Under the pieces are notes generated by a model that was not told the DNA's origin, did not search any database, and was given only the letters and a program-made list of their open reading frames with translations. The position numbers and the translations under genes were made by a program. A stretch of DNA of 64,000 bases from Biscogniauxia marginata (Eukaryota > Ascomycota > Sordariomycetes > Xylariales > Xylariaceae): NCBI GenBank assembly GCA_022695795.1, contig MU404094.1:248001-312000 (forward strand), given 5' to 3'. Below are positions 47,250 to 61,836 of the stretch, one piece after another; position 1 is the first letter of the stretch, and every line of letters starts with the position of its first letter.

Positions 47250-48400
47250 TCAAGGTTGGGGTTTGGGTGTCGAGACTGCTTGTGTCTTGGGCTTGGACTT
47301 GGGTTCTGGTTCTGGCTCGATCTCTGTCCAGTTCCGTAATGGCCAGCCATCTGTACCCGGTCCCTCTTCAGGCCAGTTATTGGGAAGTTCGCCGAATTTA
47401 AAGAAGTAAGTCTTCTCGCAGCCATAGTCCTCGCATTTAAGATCGCACATTCCGAACTTCTCACAGAAGCACTTCCCGGCATGGGGACAATCCACGGGAG
47501 GTTGTCCAAGGATCTGGTGCCATGAATACTCCATAACGCGACCGGAGAATTCGTCCGTCAGCTCCGTCGTCCAAAGCCAATTGCGGTATGACCTGTACTC
47601 ATTAACGGTAGTCTTGAGAATTCGTTCCTTTGTCACGGCGAACTGAGCGCCACAGTGTACGCCGACAGCATCGGGGAGCGGCCTCCCTGGAAACAGCTGC
47701 GAGAAGGCCAATGCGTACGCGGCCTCAGTTTTGGCGCGCTGATCCGCCTTGGGGTCATCCCACTTGGCGGGTGCATTCAGATCTGGTTTGATTTCAAGAG
47801 GGCAGCCAAGTAGCCAGGAGCAACGAAGTGTAGAAAACCCATGCTTTAGCACATAAGGTATTTGGATTTTTTGCAGAGGCGGGACTCCGTCTATTGGCAA
47901 TCAGCCTGGAAACCTCACATGGGGATAGCAAGAAAAGAGCCTACCGTAAAGCGGATCTTCATTGTGCCACTGGTAGCGACCACCATGCAAGAAGAAGACG
48001 ATATCGGGAAGGTTGTAATAGTTATCAATGATGTACCTAGTAAGACAGTCAGCATAAGTAGTCTTGGCGCATCAAAATCTGGAGAAACACACGTGAGATA
48101 GACGGTGCTCTCGTGACCGATATTTTTCGCCACGGTAAGAGGAGCGGCTAGGTCGTCGGCAATGTAAATATGAGCCGGGTAGGATGGAAAGTACTCCTGG
48201 ATCCAGGATGTGTTGGTAGCCTTCACGGCTGATACCACGAACTCAATCCGCGGCCCGACCGATGTGGACGCAGGCCTCGGCGTTGAGAAAAACGGTGGGG
48301 AAATAGGAGAATGATTGACGAGTAAGCCAATGATGAAAATGAGGAAGATGGCAAGGATCAAAGAAGCCCGCGGGCGGGCTACAAGGCCGAATATAGCCAT
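47250..48400 (-). CDS. DUF3431 family protein, type II membrane anchored
   Basis: Exons (minus) 48400-48093, 48036-47945 and 47890-47250 give 346 residues. Introns are 56 bp (GTGTGT to TTACTAG) and 54 bp (GTAGGC to CAATAG), both required to restore the family sequence. A short cytoplasmic N-terminus and one membrane segment at residues 12-28 (ASLILAIFLIFIIGLLV) precede the lumenal domain. Family hallmarks: EYFPSYPAHIYIADD, VYLTYIIDNYYNLPD, FFLHGGRYQWHNEDP, LRCSWLLGCP, AQFAVTKERI and a Cys-rich end (CPHAGKCFCEKFGMC). DUF3431 proteins are common in ascomycetes, probably act in the secretory pathway, and are often likened to glycosyltransferases; the reaction is unknown. The last 25 residues are a Pro/Lys-rich tail. 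Confidence 0.9.
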
Positions 48401-49223
48401 GATACATCTCTCGGGATCATTATATTGTCAGGAGAGCATCAGCTCGCACTCGATTCTCATTGAGGGAGACAGATGCGAAAGAGAAGTAGGTATGAAATAC
48501 CTAGTGCCTCGCGAAATAATGCCAGGGGCTGACGGCCCCGGTGTTAGAGCCACAGCTGAATCGTGTTGGGAGTAAGTGATTGGTCGACATGTCTTGAATC
48601 GTTTAGAAAACGCGCGTCTTCGGAAGTGATATTCGATGAAGAAAAAAAAGTTGTATTGTAGCTACCCCAATCCCCTATTAATAACTTAACTCCAGTACCT
48701 AGGTACTTATTTATTTTTATCTTGTGTTCACCCACCTTCTATGCAACCAACATCTGATAGCCACTCAGGCTCTACCTATAGGTAGTCAGTCACATACCGC
48801 TAAACCCCATTGAGATATCCCTTGCAACAGACAGTGCACGGTTGATGTTGTCATCATGATTAGATAAGATAAAACGGCTTATTAGTTGACGATAGGTAGA
48901 CCTGGTAAGGGTAGATATATCCTCTTTCAGTGGTTATGGCCCGACGGTGCCTCGTAACTGAAGCGTTCGACGACGTAACTAAACCACACTCGACGGCACC
49001 AACAAGAAGTAAGCACATAACCTATTTTCTGATATCCCCACTAAATGTGAACGTATAGCCTTGAGACTAGAAGGGGTAATAACATCAAGTTAACATGTTT
49101 CAGTTCTTCAGCGGATTAGCAACTTTCGACTTAACAGAGACAGTGCGATACGATGAACTAAACTGTTAAATCAACATGTTTCTTTCCGCGACCACCCTCA
49201 AGTGTGCTCCTATATAAGCGGCC
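48401..49223. other. Intergenic between DUF3431 and GH30 genes
   Basis: About 820 bp, holding the promoter of the DUF3431 gene and the 3' end of the GH30 gene. No other feature seen. Confidence 0.45.
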
Positions 49224-52046
<2,823 letters not shown>

Positions 52047-53225
52047 TTAAAATCCCTCAAAGCCATTAGGAAACTTCTCAATTAATTGCCGCATTGTCTC
52101 TTTCGCCCTGTATGACGACTGAGTATAGATTATTCACTATGGTAAAATATCTCGATACGCACTTTTCCAAAAGGTGAACCTGTTCTGGGCAAATTGCTGC
52201 TACAACAACATTGTTTCGGCTGTTATAAGTTAGTTGGTGTACTTGAGTTCGTTCTAAGTGCGAAGACTTACATGCCGTAGAGATCATGGCGATCATAGAA
52301 GTCATCTTGTGGCTCGGAAGCACCAACCTCATTCTTGTACATGTCCACAAAGTCCATGCCCAGCACGTACCGTGGATCGCCTATAGCTTGTAGGTCAATC
52401 TCATTATGCCCGTAGAAGGCACAGGAGTCGAATATTCTGGGCTGTTCTGTTTTCACATCACTGCATCAATATACGTCAGTATGGAGTCATCGTAACCACG
52501 AGTAGTGTGAAGTCAATTATACTCATTCGAGTTTCAAGATAGACAGTCATTATTTAGTGATGGTCTGGAAAGATGGAAGAAGGCACTTAACTATTGCACA
52601 TTGCCGTCCCAAAGGTCACCGTGGCATAGAGAAGGTCTGATACTCCTACCGCCAGTCTGTAGAGGTCGTAAGAGCCGAGGAATGACTTTCTCGGCTAGCA
52701 TATCTGTCAATTCGTCCAGCTCAGGGTATTTACCGTGTACCTTTTGCGCGTACATTATGTCAGAACGGAATTGACGAGCATGGTACTCTTCCCAGCTGTC
52801 TGTCCAATCATTGACCATGGTGGCAGGCCCCCAATAGGTGGTTGTATGGAACCCAAACTTTCCTGTAGGTGACACGGACGTCTGGTGCAACCTTTTCATG
52901 ATAGACACGAGCTGTAGGGGTGAAGGAGGACGGGCTTGCAAGTTATGAAATCATGTTATGAAGAAAGCCTTCGAATCATCTTCGAATGTTCCGCATGCCA
53001 GTGGGATCACAACGCTCTCTGGGATCACAGCAGCTAAGGCGCTCTGCGCCTCATACTCGGCCTTCGCCATCGGCGTCCATTCTCTGCGCTCAATTATCTA
53101 CAATAGAAAGGCCTAAGCAACATTCTTGTGTCGAATACAGGTCAATGCAAACCTTGAAGAAGTATGCAGTCTCTTCGCTACCCATTTCGACGTCGACTCT
53201 TAGACCAACAGACCACTGAGGGTCT
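52047..53225 (-). pseudogene. Fructosamine kinase family gene with one nonsense codon
   Basis: Exons on the minus strand: 53225-53153, 53097-52592, 52460-52272, 52219-52163, 52107-52047. All four introns have good signals (one has branch CTAAC) and the 813 nt after the first exon are in frame, ending EKFPNGFEGF-stop. Family motifs of fructosamine/ketosamine-3-kinases are clear: TAYFFK (ATP-binding Lys), SPTGKFGFHTTTYWG, CHGDLWDGNV (catalytic), IFDSCAFYGHNEIDL. These enzymes phosphorylate sugar adducts on proteins to help repair glycation. A TGA at 52951-52953 interrupts FFIT-stop-FHNL, where relatives have Arg; CGA to TGA is a single C-to-T. The N-terminal exon upstream of 53225 could not be resolved. 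If it is not a pseudogene, the stop would need readthrough or a sequencing error. Confidence 0.75.
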
Positions 53226-53856
53226 CTGCGTTAGCATTCACCTTCTAGCAAGCTGTTTTCCATCTATGCCATACCCTTGTTATTCCATGGCGCACAATAG
53301 ATACAACATTACCTCCAGGTGGAATAGCTATATACACAATCAGCACATGCTTCTCTGTTCATCGGCGGTTACTCTTTGGAGCGTGGCATTCTAGGCCTAG
53401 GCACGACTAGGCTTACCTGCTAGTACCGTAGGATATAGGTACTCGTAGCTCATTCTAATAGCCTATAGATGCTCAACGGTGATAACAGTCTTTAGACGCA
53501 GTAACATTGGACTACTACTGGCATGGCAATGGTGTCGACACGATGAGGGGTCATTCAGTCGTGCACTCTTATGCGGCTAGAACCTTGTCAGTCGAGGATC
53601 GGTAGGTGATCGGAAGAGACCGACCTCCCCGATTGGTTATCGCATGCCAGGGTAGTGAGATGAGATGCGTTTCTGGACGAGTCTTGGCCACCCCACGAGT
53701 ACTCAGCGAGCTTGAGGGACAGATCAAGGCTGCACACATGTGCCTTTGGTAGATTTTGTGAGCTGCGCGAATTTCAACGATGCCGGTATTCACCACACCT
53801 ATTCATGAAAGTAGATGTGAAAAAAACGGTTAGACTAATCCTTCGTAGTTCGAGGA
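53226..53856. other. Intergenic between divergent genes
   Basis: About 630 bp between the kinase-like remnant (minus) and the NLR (plus). It should hold both promoters and the missing first exon of the kinase. Open frames here have no support. Confidence 0.4.
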
Positions 53857-56800
53857 ATGTACCTAAGTGGCAATCAAAATACCCCGGGCTTTGCCGGGAT
53901 GGTTCCAATCCACTCCGTAGTCTCCAATCCAGGTAGAGCCGGCGATGCCATAAATGTCGAGCCCGATTCCTGGCCCTCACAATCGCTGAAGAAACGATTT
54001 GCCAACTTGTGGGCTCATAAACGAACCACCAACGATGGCGACGAAGACGCCAAAGGTCCATTTGGACTGCCGCTTTTGCGGTATTCTCCCGAGCCCCTGA
54101 TCGACCTTATTTTCGTCCACGGTTTGCGAGGGGGGTCAATCAAGACATGGCGCAAAGGAAGCGACCCTCATAATTTCTGGCCGCAATCGTGGTTACCGCT
54201 GGAAAGAGGATTGCGGAACGTAAATATTCACACTTTTGGTTATGACTCGGATTGGGCGAGCACTAAATCGAGCATACTCAATGTACATGATTTTGGGCAA
54301 ACTTTACTCGAAGAAATGCGGAACTCACCACACCTGCGAGAAAATGGCAATGTGAGTAAGGGATGTCACAGCTTGAAATATGCTAATATCAATCAGGGGC
54401 CTATCATCCTTGTTGGACATTCCATGGGCGGCCTTGTGATAAAGAAGGTGTGAAATTTGTATGTTTGCAATTTTGGCGGTTCGTATTAATTATGTATAAT
54501 AGGCCTTCATTTTGTCTAAAGACGTGCCTGGTTTTAATAGCCGTATTTAATGCATCTTCTTTCTCGCCACGCCTCATCGGGGCTCTAACTTTGCTTCAAT
54601 ACTCAATAATATTCTAACCATCTCCGGGGTTTTGTCACCTCGACAATACATAGCCGACCTTATGACTGGCTCGACCTCGGCTCAGCTCATCAATGAAGAT
54701 TTTGGAAAGTTTGCACACGATCTACCAATATTTTCCTTTTACGAAACCCTGCCGATGAGTATTGGATTGATAGTACAGAAGCACTTGGCAATCTTGGGTA
54801 TGTGTCCGATATTTACCAAAATACCTTCCATTTCTCTAATTAAGATTTTATCTTAGGGCACGGATTTAGGAATGAGAGAGTCCAGTATATCAACGCTAAT
54901 CATAGAGATATATGCAAATTCGAGAGTCCTAGTGATCCTGGTTATATGACATTGAAAAACGCCATGACAAGTGCTATTCAAGACATATTAAAAGACGGCA
55001 AGTAATCTGAAGATATCTTGAACTATAACTAACAATTTGTAGTTCTTCATTCTAAAATTGCTGATTCGAAGAAGAAAATTCAAACATTGGAGTCATTTTT
55101 GGGAGTAACGGATCGCCCATGCGAGCATTACGTGCGGGTTGAGGGGTCTTGTCAATGGATCGATAACAGTGAGGACTTCCAAGACTGGAGAGACTCCCCT
55201 GAAGACCTTCCTCGTGCAGAAAAATCCGGCGCTTCCATTAGGCCGTCCATATTTTGGATATATGCTAACCCTGGTACTGGAAAGACGTTCCTGGCAGCAC
55301 ATATCATAGACGAACTTGACCAGTTCGGGATGGAATGTGCATATTATTTCTTCCACTTTGGGAATAAGACCTCGCAGTCCCTCAGCGACTTCCTCAGGTC
55401 GATTGCATATCAGATGGCTCTCGCGAACGCGGCTGTTCGCGAGCAGTTAGTTGCCTTGTATGAGGATGGATCAACCTTTGACAGAGACGATGCCAGAACC
55501 ATATGGAATAAAATTTTCCAAAAGGCGATCTTCCAGGCAGGGACTTCGATATATTTCAAGAATGTCCCTACTATCTCACTGGCATTGACTAATCGATAAA
55601 GGCCCGAATACTCACGCCGCAGTACTGGGTCGTTGACGCTATTGACGAGTGCAACAAGTACCAAGAGTTCTTCACCATGTTGAAAGGCCTGCAGCTAGCC
55701 TTTCCCCTCCGGGTATTCATCACCAGTCGCAAGGTTCCGGACATGCAAAAGCTGCGTCGCTCTCTTGATGCGTCAGCGACGGTTGTATGCAGAGAAATAG
55801 TGCCCGAAGATGTCAACCACGACATCGAATGCTACATCCGTGATCGCGCCGACAATCTCCCAGCGGTCAAGGTAGCGGAGAATGAGGATCTAGTCACCAG
55901 TTTACTTCGTAGATCAAATGCATGTTTTCTGTGGGTAAGACTGGTTATGGATGAACTAGAAACCATATATTCCAACGAGAGTATTCTCCACGCGCTGGAA
56001 AGTATCCCAGAGGGTATGGTTCCGTACTACGAGAGAACGATTCGCATCATGTCCGAAAACAAACATGAAAAGCATATCGCCAAAGCGGTGCTCTTATGGG
56101 TCGTGGCAAGTTCGCGAAGCTTAACGATAACCGAGCTTTCGCAAGCTCTCGAATTGGATATAGGCACCCAGCTTGGCAACGCAAAAAACGCCGTAGAGGG
56201 TCTCTGTGGCCAATTTGTGTTAGTTGACGAGCAATCTGGGCTCGTGGAACTAGTTCACCCCACAGTCAGGGAGTTTCTACTCTCAGGTGCCGCTGGAGAA
56301 TTCCTTGTCTCTAAAGCTGAGGCTAACCAGAGAATTGCCTTAACATGCCTAAAACTCCTCGCCTCAAAGGAGATGAAACCTCCAAAGAGCCGACGACAAC
56401 TTGCCCGTCGAGAAGAAAGGGGGAATTTACCGCTCCTCTACTACGCGGCAACACGATTTTCCGAACATGTATACACGGCGTCGGTAGAAAGTGATGAACT
56501 TCTCCTCGCGTCGAACCATTTTCTAAGTACCAACATACTGTCGTGGATTGAGCTTATTGCACAAAGTGCGAATTTGCACTCTCTAATCCGCGTCTCGAAG
56601 AATTTGAAAAGTTACTTCGTCCGAAGAGCAAAGTACATGTCTCCACCCAGTGGCCAAGTGAGAGACATCGAGAGCTGGGCAATAGATCTAAGCCGGGTAG
56701 CTACTAAATTCGGGAAAGTCCTTCTCCAAAACCCTGCCTCTATATACTACCTCATCCCTCCGCTATGCCCAACCAACTCTGCGATCAGTCATCAAGTTGC

Positions 56801-57014
56801 GAACAGATTGGATGGAATAGCGGTTGTTGTCGCTGTTTCTCAAATTGGACATGTACTGAAGTGGGTCATTTTGACTGGTACGCTTCTGGAAGACAAAGGT
56901 TTTGGCTATAGAAGTAAAAAGCTTACTAAAAAGGAAATAACCTTAAAGAGAAAGACAAGGCAATTAATTCTTAGTCGTACTTTTTTTTTCTCTCTCAGCC
57001 TCGTCAATCCATAA
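53857..57014 (+). pseudogene. SesB-NACHT NLR, one in-frame stop and truncated C-terminus
   Basis: Exons 53857-54447, 54503-54797, 54857-54997, 55043-55536 and 55602-57014 stay in frame for 978 codons. The N-terminal domain is an alpha/beta-hydrolase of the SesB type (LIFVHGLRGGSIKTW; nucleophile Ser189 in VGHSMGG; FLATPHRGS). Then comes NACHT: P-loop NPGTGKT (residues 418-424), Walker B WVVDAIDEC (516-524), ITSR, and a helical region with LVHPTVREFLL. The end IYYLIPPLCPTNSAI is where relatives enter WD40 repeats, but here it runs into an unrelated Lys-rich tail and stops. A TAA at 54548-54550 replaces a probable Gln (CAA). Two introns appear to use GC donors. Such proteins are STAND-type immune or incompatibility receptors. 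This copy is probably inactive. Confidence 0.85.
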
Positions 57015-57554
57015 ATTCCTAATGACGCAACCGTAAATGGTGATTGGTCGATCCAACCCCTCCACTCTGACCTTGCCAACTGTCCTTTCGCCTCCGCTAC
57101 AAACATTTTTTCCTTCATGCTCATGGCCACCAAACCTGCTTCGCCCGAGAGGTTATCTTCTATTGCTACGATTTTATACTCCCTGATTAACTAGCTTGGG
57201 TTCTCGAAGTAATGCTACCTTATTTGCTATTGCTCGGCTAGCAACTAAACAGTCAAGAGAGAGGAGAGAAGCTTCCATGGTAATAATCTTCAGCGGCTGA
57301 GCTACACAGCTCTTTTCCCCTCCCACCCTGTGCCATCCTAAAACCCTAGTACTTCCTTATATAATCGATCGGCGATATCCCGCAAGCTTCGCCGTGGAGC
57401 CTCACGCAGTCGACCCTTCGGGCTATCGAGTCACGCTGCTACGAACAACATAGCTTTCTCAAATATCTTCACCAACCTACAAGGGACCTACATATACCGG
57501 AAAAGGAAAAGAATAAAAAAAAACCTAGTAATACGTTCTCCCACGACCGTCACG
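57015..57554. other. Intergenic, promoter of SARAF gene
   Basis: 540 bp. A TATATAA-like box lies near 57358-57364, about 190 bp upstream of the ATG, within C/T-rich DNA. Nothing else is recognised. Confidence 0.4.
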
Positions 57555-58544
57555 ATGCATCTCAACCCGCGCCTTCTCCTCCCAGGCCCACTAACCTCCC
57601 TCCTCCTCCTCCTCCTCCTCGTCGGCCCCCCGCCCGCCCTCGCCGCCAAGCCCAAGCCCAAGAACGCGATCCTCCTCTCGGAAGTGCAGTCCCTGACGCT
57701 GCGGTCCGGCGCGCTCACCGCGCACCGGCGCGTCGCGGCGGTCCCGCAGCTGCGCTGCGTGTCGCCGGCGGCCGTGTGCGCGCTGCACGAGGTGGACGTG
57801 ATGCGGTGCGCGAACCAGGGCTCGGGCTACGACGACGAGGACATACAGTGGTCGTGCTCCGCGTCGCTGCCGCCCGAGCTCAAGCTCGGCTCCACCGACG
57901 TCGTGTGCGAGGGGTACGCCGGGCCCGACGACCCCTACGTGCTCAAGGGCAGCTGCGGCGTCGAGTACCGCCTCGTGCTGACCGAGTCGGGCGAGAAGAA
58001 GTTCCCCGGTATCGCGAACGGCGGCGGGTGGGGGGACAAGGCGGGTAGTGATTATGGTGCCTGGCTGTTCGGCATCTTGTTCGTGGGCGTCTGCGTCTGG
58101 ATCCTCTACAGCGCCTTCTTCGCCGCCGACGAGAACCGTCGACGCGGGCCCCCCGCGCAGCGAAGACCTAGGAATGGGTGGGGAGGCGGTGGAGGAGGGG
58201 GGTTTGACCCTGGCTTTGGCCCCGGAGGAGGCGGCGGAGGAGGTGGTTACGACGACCCGCCGCCGCCCTACCCAGGTACGAAGCCCTCCAACTCGTCGTC
58301 GCAGGGCGAGGGCTGGCGCCCAGGGTTCTGGAGCGGCCTAGCGGGCGGTGCCGCGGCCGGTTATCTCGCAAGTCGCGGCAACAATAATACTCAGCAGGAG
58401 CCGCGCAATTATGGCAGTAGTTGGGGGTCGAACTCGCCTTCCCGTTCGTCTCCTAGCAGCTCGAGTTGGGGGTCGTCGGGCTCCCGGTCCACGTCTTCCG
58501 CGAGGCACGAGAGCACGGGGTTCGGGTCGACTAGTAGAAGATGA
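57555..58544 (+). CDS. SARAF: SARAF-like store-operated calcium entry regulator
   Basis: A single exon of 329 residues. Signal peptide at residues 1-30 (Leu-rich). The lumenal domain (31-165) has six cysteines (68, 75, 85, 101, 118, 134) and the family core NAILLSEVQSLTLRSG and DEDIQWSCSASLPPELKLGSTDVVCEGY. One membrane segment lies at 168-190, followed by a cytosolic Gly-rich tail (208-231), a PPPPYP motif (235-240) and a Ser-rich end. These are hallmarks of the SARAF/TMEM66 family, which sits in the ER membrane and damps store-operated calcium entry in animals; the fungal role is not established. The high GC at wobble positions is a strong coding signal. Confidence 0.9.
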   Translation: MHLNPRLLLPGPLTSLLLLLLLVGPPPALAAKPKPKNAILLSEVQSLTLRSGALTAHRRVAAVPQLRCVSPAAVCALHEVDVMRCANQGSGYDDEDIQWSCSASLPPELKLGSTDVVCEGYAGPDDPYVLKGSCGVEYRLVLTESGEKKFPGIANGGGWGDKAGSDYGAWLFGILFVGVCVWILYSAFFAADENRRRGPPAQRRPRNGWGGGGGGGFDPGFGPGGGGGGGGYDDPPPPYPGTKPSNSSSQGEGWRPGFWSGLAGGAAAGYLASRGNNNTQQEPRNYGSSWGSNSPSRSSPSSSSWGSSGSRSTSSARHESTGFGSTSRR

Positions 58545-59197
58545 CGAACTTCACGGAATGAATGCGCACCAGAGATATACGTATACACACGTTGATACCC
58601 AAGTAGAGAAATGAAAATAATAAGATTTTACAGAAAAGTGAAGAACGTCTTTTTTCGCTTTGTGGCTCGCAAATAGTTGATTATAGTAACTAGGGCGCAG
58701 CTTGTTCGCGCCTCGGGGCTTTACTATCCTGTGCTGTCTCTCTCTAAAAACCTAGTCGCAAAAAGAGACTTGGTTGGACAGATGAACAGAGATGAATCAG
58801 CCTTGCGAAGCTCAAGCTCTTCTTTCGCCCCCACTTCCCTTCCCCTTATCTCCCACATTTCCTTCATATGCCGCACAAGCGAATATCGCATCTGTATAGC
58901 TCATCATCCCAAGAACTTGTAAGCCGCATCATACTCCTACCTTTCTTCCCTCAGCTTGACCCTTGGGCGGAGATCCATGTGATTCGTCGAAACAGCGCCT
59001 CCTCGTAGATGTGGTAATGCGGTGAATGAACCCCTTCGTTTCGTGGCTCTCCTATATGTACATCAAAGTCTTACACGTCGCCATCCTAACCCCGTAAATC
59101 TATAGAAGTACAGTGCGCTCTGATCCGAGTGCCGTAAACAAAGAAAGAGTTGAACGAAGAAGAAAAAATCTACCCCTGGAACTCCCTACTGCCTGTC
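58545..59197. other. Convergent intergenic region between SARAF and BRE1
   Basis: About 650 bp holding the 3' ends of both genes. No further gene. Nothing terminator-like can be named with confidence in a fungus. Confidence 0.4.
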
Positions 59198-61836
59198 TTA
59201 TAAGTGAACCGCCATAACGTCGGATTTATCGAAGGCTTTATTGCAAGCTGGGCATTTTCGCATTCGGTTGGCGATTCTGTTGTCAACGCAGCCCCGGCAG
59301 AAAATATGCCCACAAGTCCTGAGCGTCGTGTTCTTGAAATCTTTCTTACAGATAGTACAAGTCGCCATGCTCTGAAATTAACCATTAGTCAAAAGCCTCG
59401 AACCCAACATCAATGGATTAACTTACGCGCAGCATCTCCTCCTCTTCAGAGGAATTACTTAGGCACTTAGCCTTCCATTTTTCGCTCTCTTTGGTCGCCG
59501 TGTCAGTGCGTACCTTCCACTTCTCGAGCTCGGTTTCCAAGTTGACAGTTCGCTCTTTTGCTATGGCGGTAGTAGAATCCTTGGATTTGGCCAGGCTTGT
59601 AAGTTCGGAGATCTGTTGTTTGAGTGTATCGTAACGTCGTAACATGTCGTGGTTAGACGTCTCAAGCTTTTTATTCTCTCCCATGATCGAGGCATTTGTC
59701 TGCTTCATGTCGGCCAGCTGCTTGTCTAGATTCGTCACGAGAGTACGATTGTGCGCCTCGACGTCTTTGAGCTGGGATATGATCTCAGAACTCTTGCCGT
59801 TCTGCGATCGCAAACGTTTGATTTCCTCGCCCTTCGCATCACCATCTTTGCGCGCGCTGAAATATTTCTGGTCCGCTTTGCTCTTCTCGGCAATAGCTAC
59901 CGCTACACGCTCTTCCTGAGCCGTAAAATCCATGACCTTTTTGTTCGCGAGCGCTTGGAATTTCTTAACGGCATTTGTCATTCCCGGCAGCTCATTCTCA
60001 ATCGATTCGTAATCTCTCATTAGTTTCTTGTATTTCTCGCGGAGCTCCTCCAAGGACAAGTTGTCAATATCCGGGCGTGGCATCATATCGACATCTTCGG
60101 CGGGCTGCAGCCTTTGTAGTTCGGACTGGAGGGCAGATATACGGTCCTCCTTAGCACTCACAAGTTCCTTCATATGTTCAAACGCAGTCCTTTCCTGCTC
60201 TTTGCTAGCCTTAAGCATCGTCACGTCCGCATGTAATTCGTCTCTCGCGGATCGAACACGCGCAAGAGTAGTATCTGCTTGCTGGAGCTGGTCTTCAAGA
60301 TCCGCTATTAGAGCCTGGGCTTCGGATTCGACTTTCTGACGACTGGATTCCCTCTCCTCCTTCAACCGATGTGCCGCCGTCTTAAGGTTCTGATTATCTG
60401 CTTCCAGGGTGTTGATCTTCTTGATCAAATCCTCGTTCTGGCTCTTGAACAGCTTGAACACTTCGGTGCGAGAGTAATCCTCATCGGTGAGGTTTGATAA
60501 GCGAGTTTGGACGGAAGTCAGCTCTTCCTGCAGACTCTTGTTCTGCGCCAATACAGACTCTAATTGCTCCTTCTGTTTACTCACGATGGCATTGGCCTCT
60601 TGCAAGTCTGCTTGGAGGGCCTCATGGTCACCATTGCTTTTGTCCACATCCATGCCATTTTCCTGGTCGGCACTAGCAGTTGGCCGAGGTGTCGCATGAG
60701 CAAGAGCCTGCTGTTCGAGTTTTTGGACTTGGGCGCTCTTGACTCGGTCAAGTTTCCTTTCAGCCTTCATATATCTTAGAGTCGCAGTGTTTAGCTGGTC
60801 AGACAGGCTGTCCTTGTCTGAAGTAAGACGGTCAAGCTTGACGAGTAATTCCTTCTGGTTGGCTAAGAGCGTATTGACCTGTGTTTCTAAGTTGGCGATA
60901 TTTGGTGCGACCTGGCCACGGCTACTTGCGAGCCGTGTAAATAATGTCTCGAGTATTCTCTTAATTGACGAAGCCTTTTCGCTTAGGTGCGACTCAAATT
61001 CTTCCAGGTCTTTAAAAAGGGTATGGGTCGGGAATGCTTGATCTGCGCTTCATGTCAGTAACTATCTGGCACGGGGACCGGGATATTTACGTACCATCAG
61101 AGCCGGCTTGGAAGGGCACAGTGCCCTCGGCCAAGAGTCCAATTTCTTGCAAAAGCTGATGCTATATCAGTATTTCTCTCCGTTATTCCATCTGTCCGAC
61201 TTACCTGTAGCCACCAAGCGTCAATGACTCGGAGGTGATCATCATGGTGCGTGGATCGTTTGACGAGCTCCTCGAGCCGGGTCTCTAGAGTGCTTTTTTC
61301 GCGCTTGTACTCGAGCATTTGTCGATATATAGCATCCTTTTGGTAGTCCTAACCAACCCAGAGAGAGAAAAAGTCAGCGGCTTCGATTCCTTTAGATAAT
61401 GTTGTTGGCGCGGATATACGTGATGACGAGGTGACTCGGATCATAGTGGACAGTCAAGCGCAGGTGGATATCAGAGCAGTGGGTGATAGTGGGAAGTAAT
61501 GCTGATGACAGCAGAGCCGCGCATCAGTACTGAGATTGTGAGTAGAATGTCCCGATGACAATTTGAAGCGGAGGCTATGAGACCACCGATGCCCACGAAG
61601 GTGCACGTTGCAGGGCTGTGTTGTGCTGAGGATTCTAATGGTGCCATGACACTTACCTCGACCCAGGCTTCGTCCTTCACGTCGGCGTCGTCTCTAGATT
61701 TACTGCTGCCATTTACTGCGTGCCGCTTGCTGGGAGGCGCGATTTCATCAGCGCTGGTCAGAGCGGGTCTCTTACGGTCCTCCATCTTGACGCGAGTCAA
61801 CAGAGGCGCAGTGGTCGGAGAGGTGGATAGAGGCAT
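59198..61836 (-). CDS. BRE1: E3 ubiquitin ligase Bre1 (histone H2B)
   Basis: Five exons (minus): 61836-61657, 61348-61205, 61161-61095, 61042-59427, 59371-59198; 726 residues. Introns are 308, 43, 52 and 55 bp. The N-terminus ([26 protein letters not shown]) is typical of fungal Bre1. A long coiled coil fills residues about 90-660. The C-terminal RING finger is C3HC4 at 674-712 (CTIC ... CGHIFCRGC ... CPAC), followed by [14 protein letters not shown] at the end. Bre1 with Rad6 monoubiquitylates histone H2B, promoting H3K4 and H3K79 methylation in transcription. The start could instead be the second ATG (61785). Divergent from BDP1. Confidence 0.93.

Noticed and set aside
57591..57788. Arg-rich minus-strand frame in the SARAF gene
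   Set aside because: Shadow of high-GC coding sequence on the other strand.
59644..60779. Several plus-strand frames opposite BRE1
   Set aside because: Antisense shadows of the coiled-coil coding region, with Ser/Leu-rich composition.
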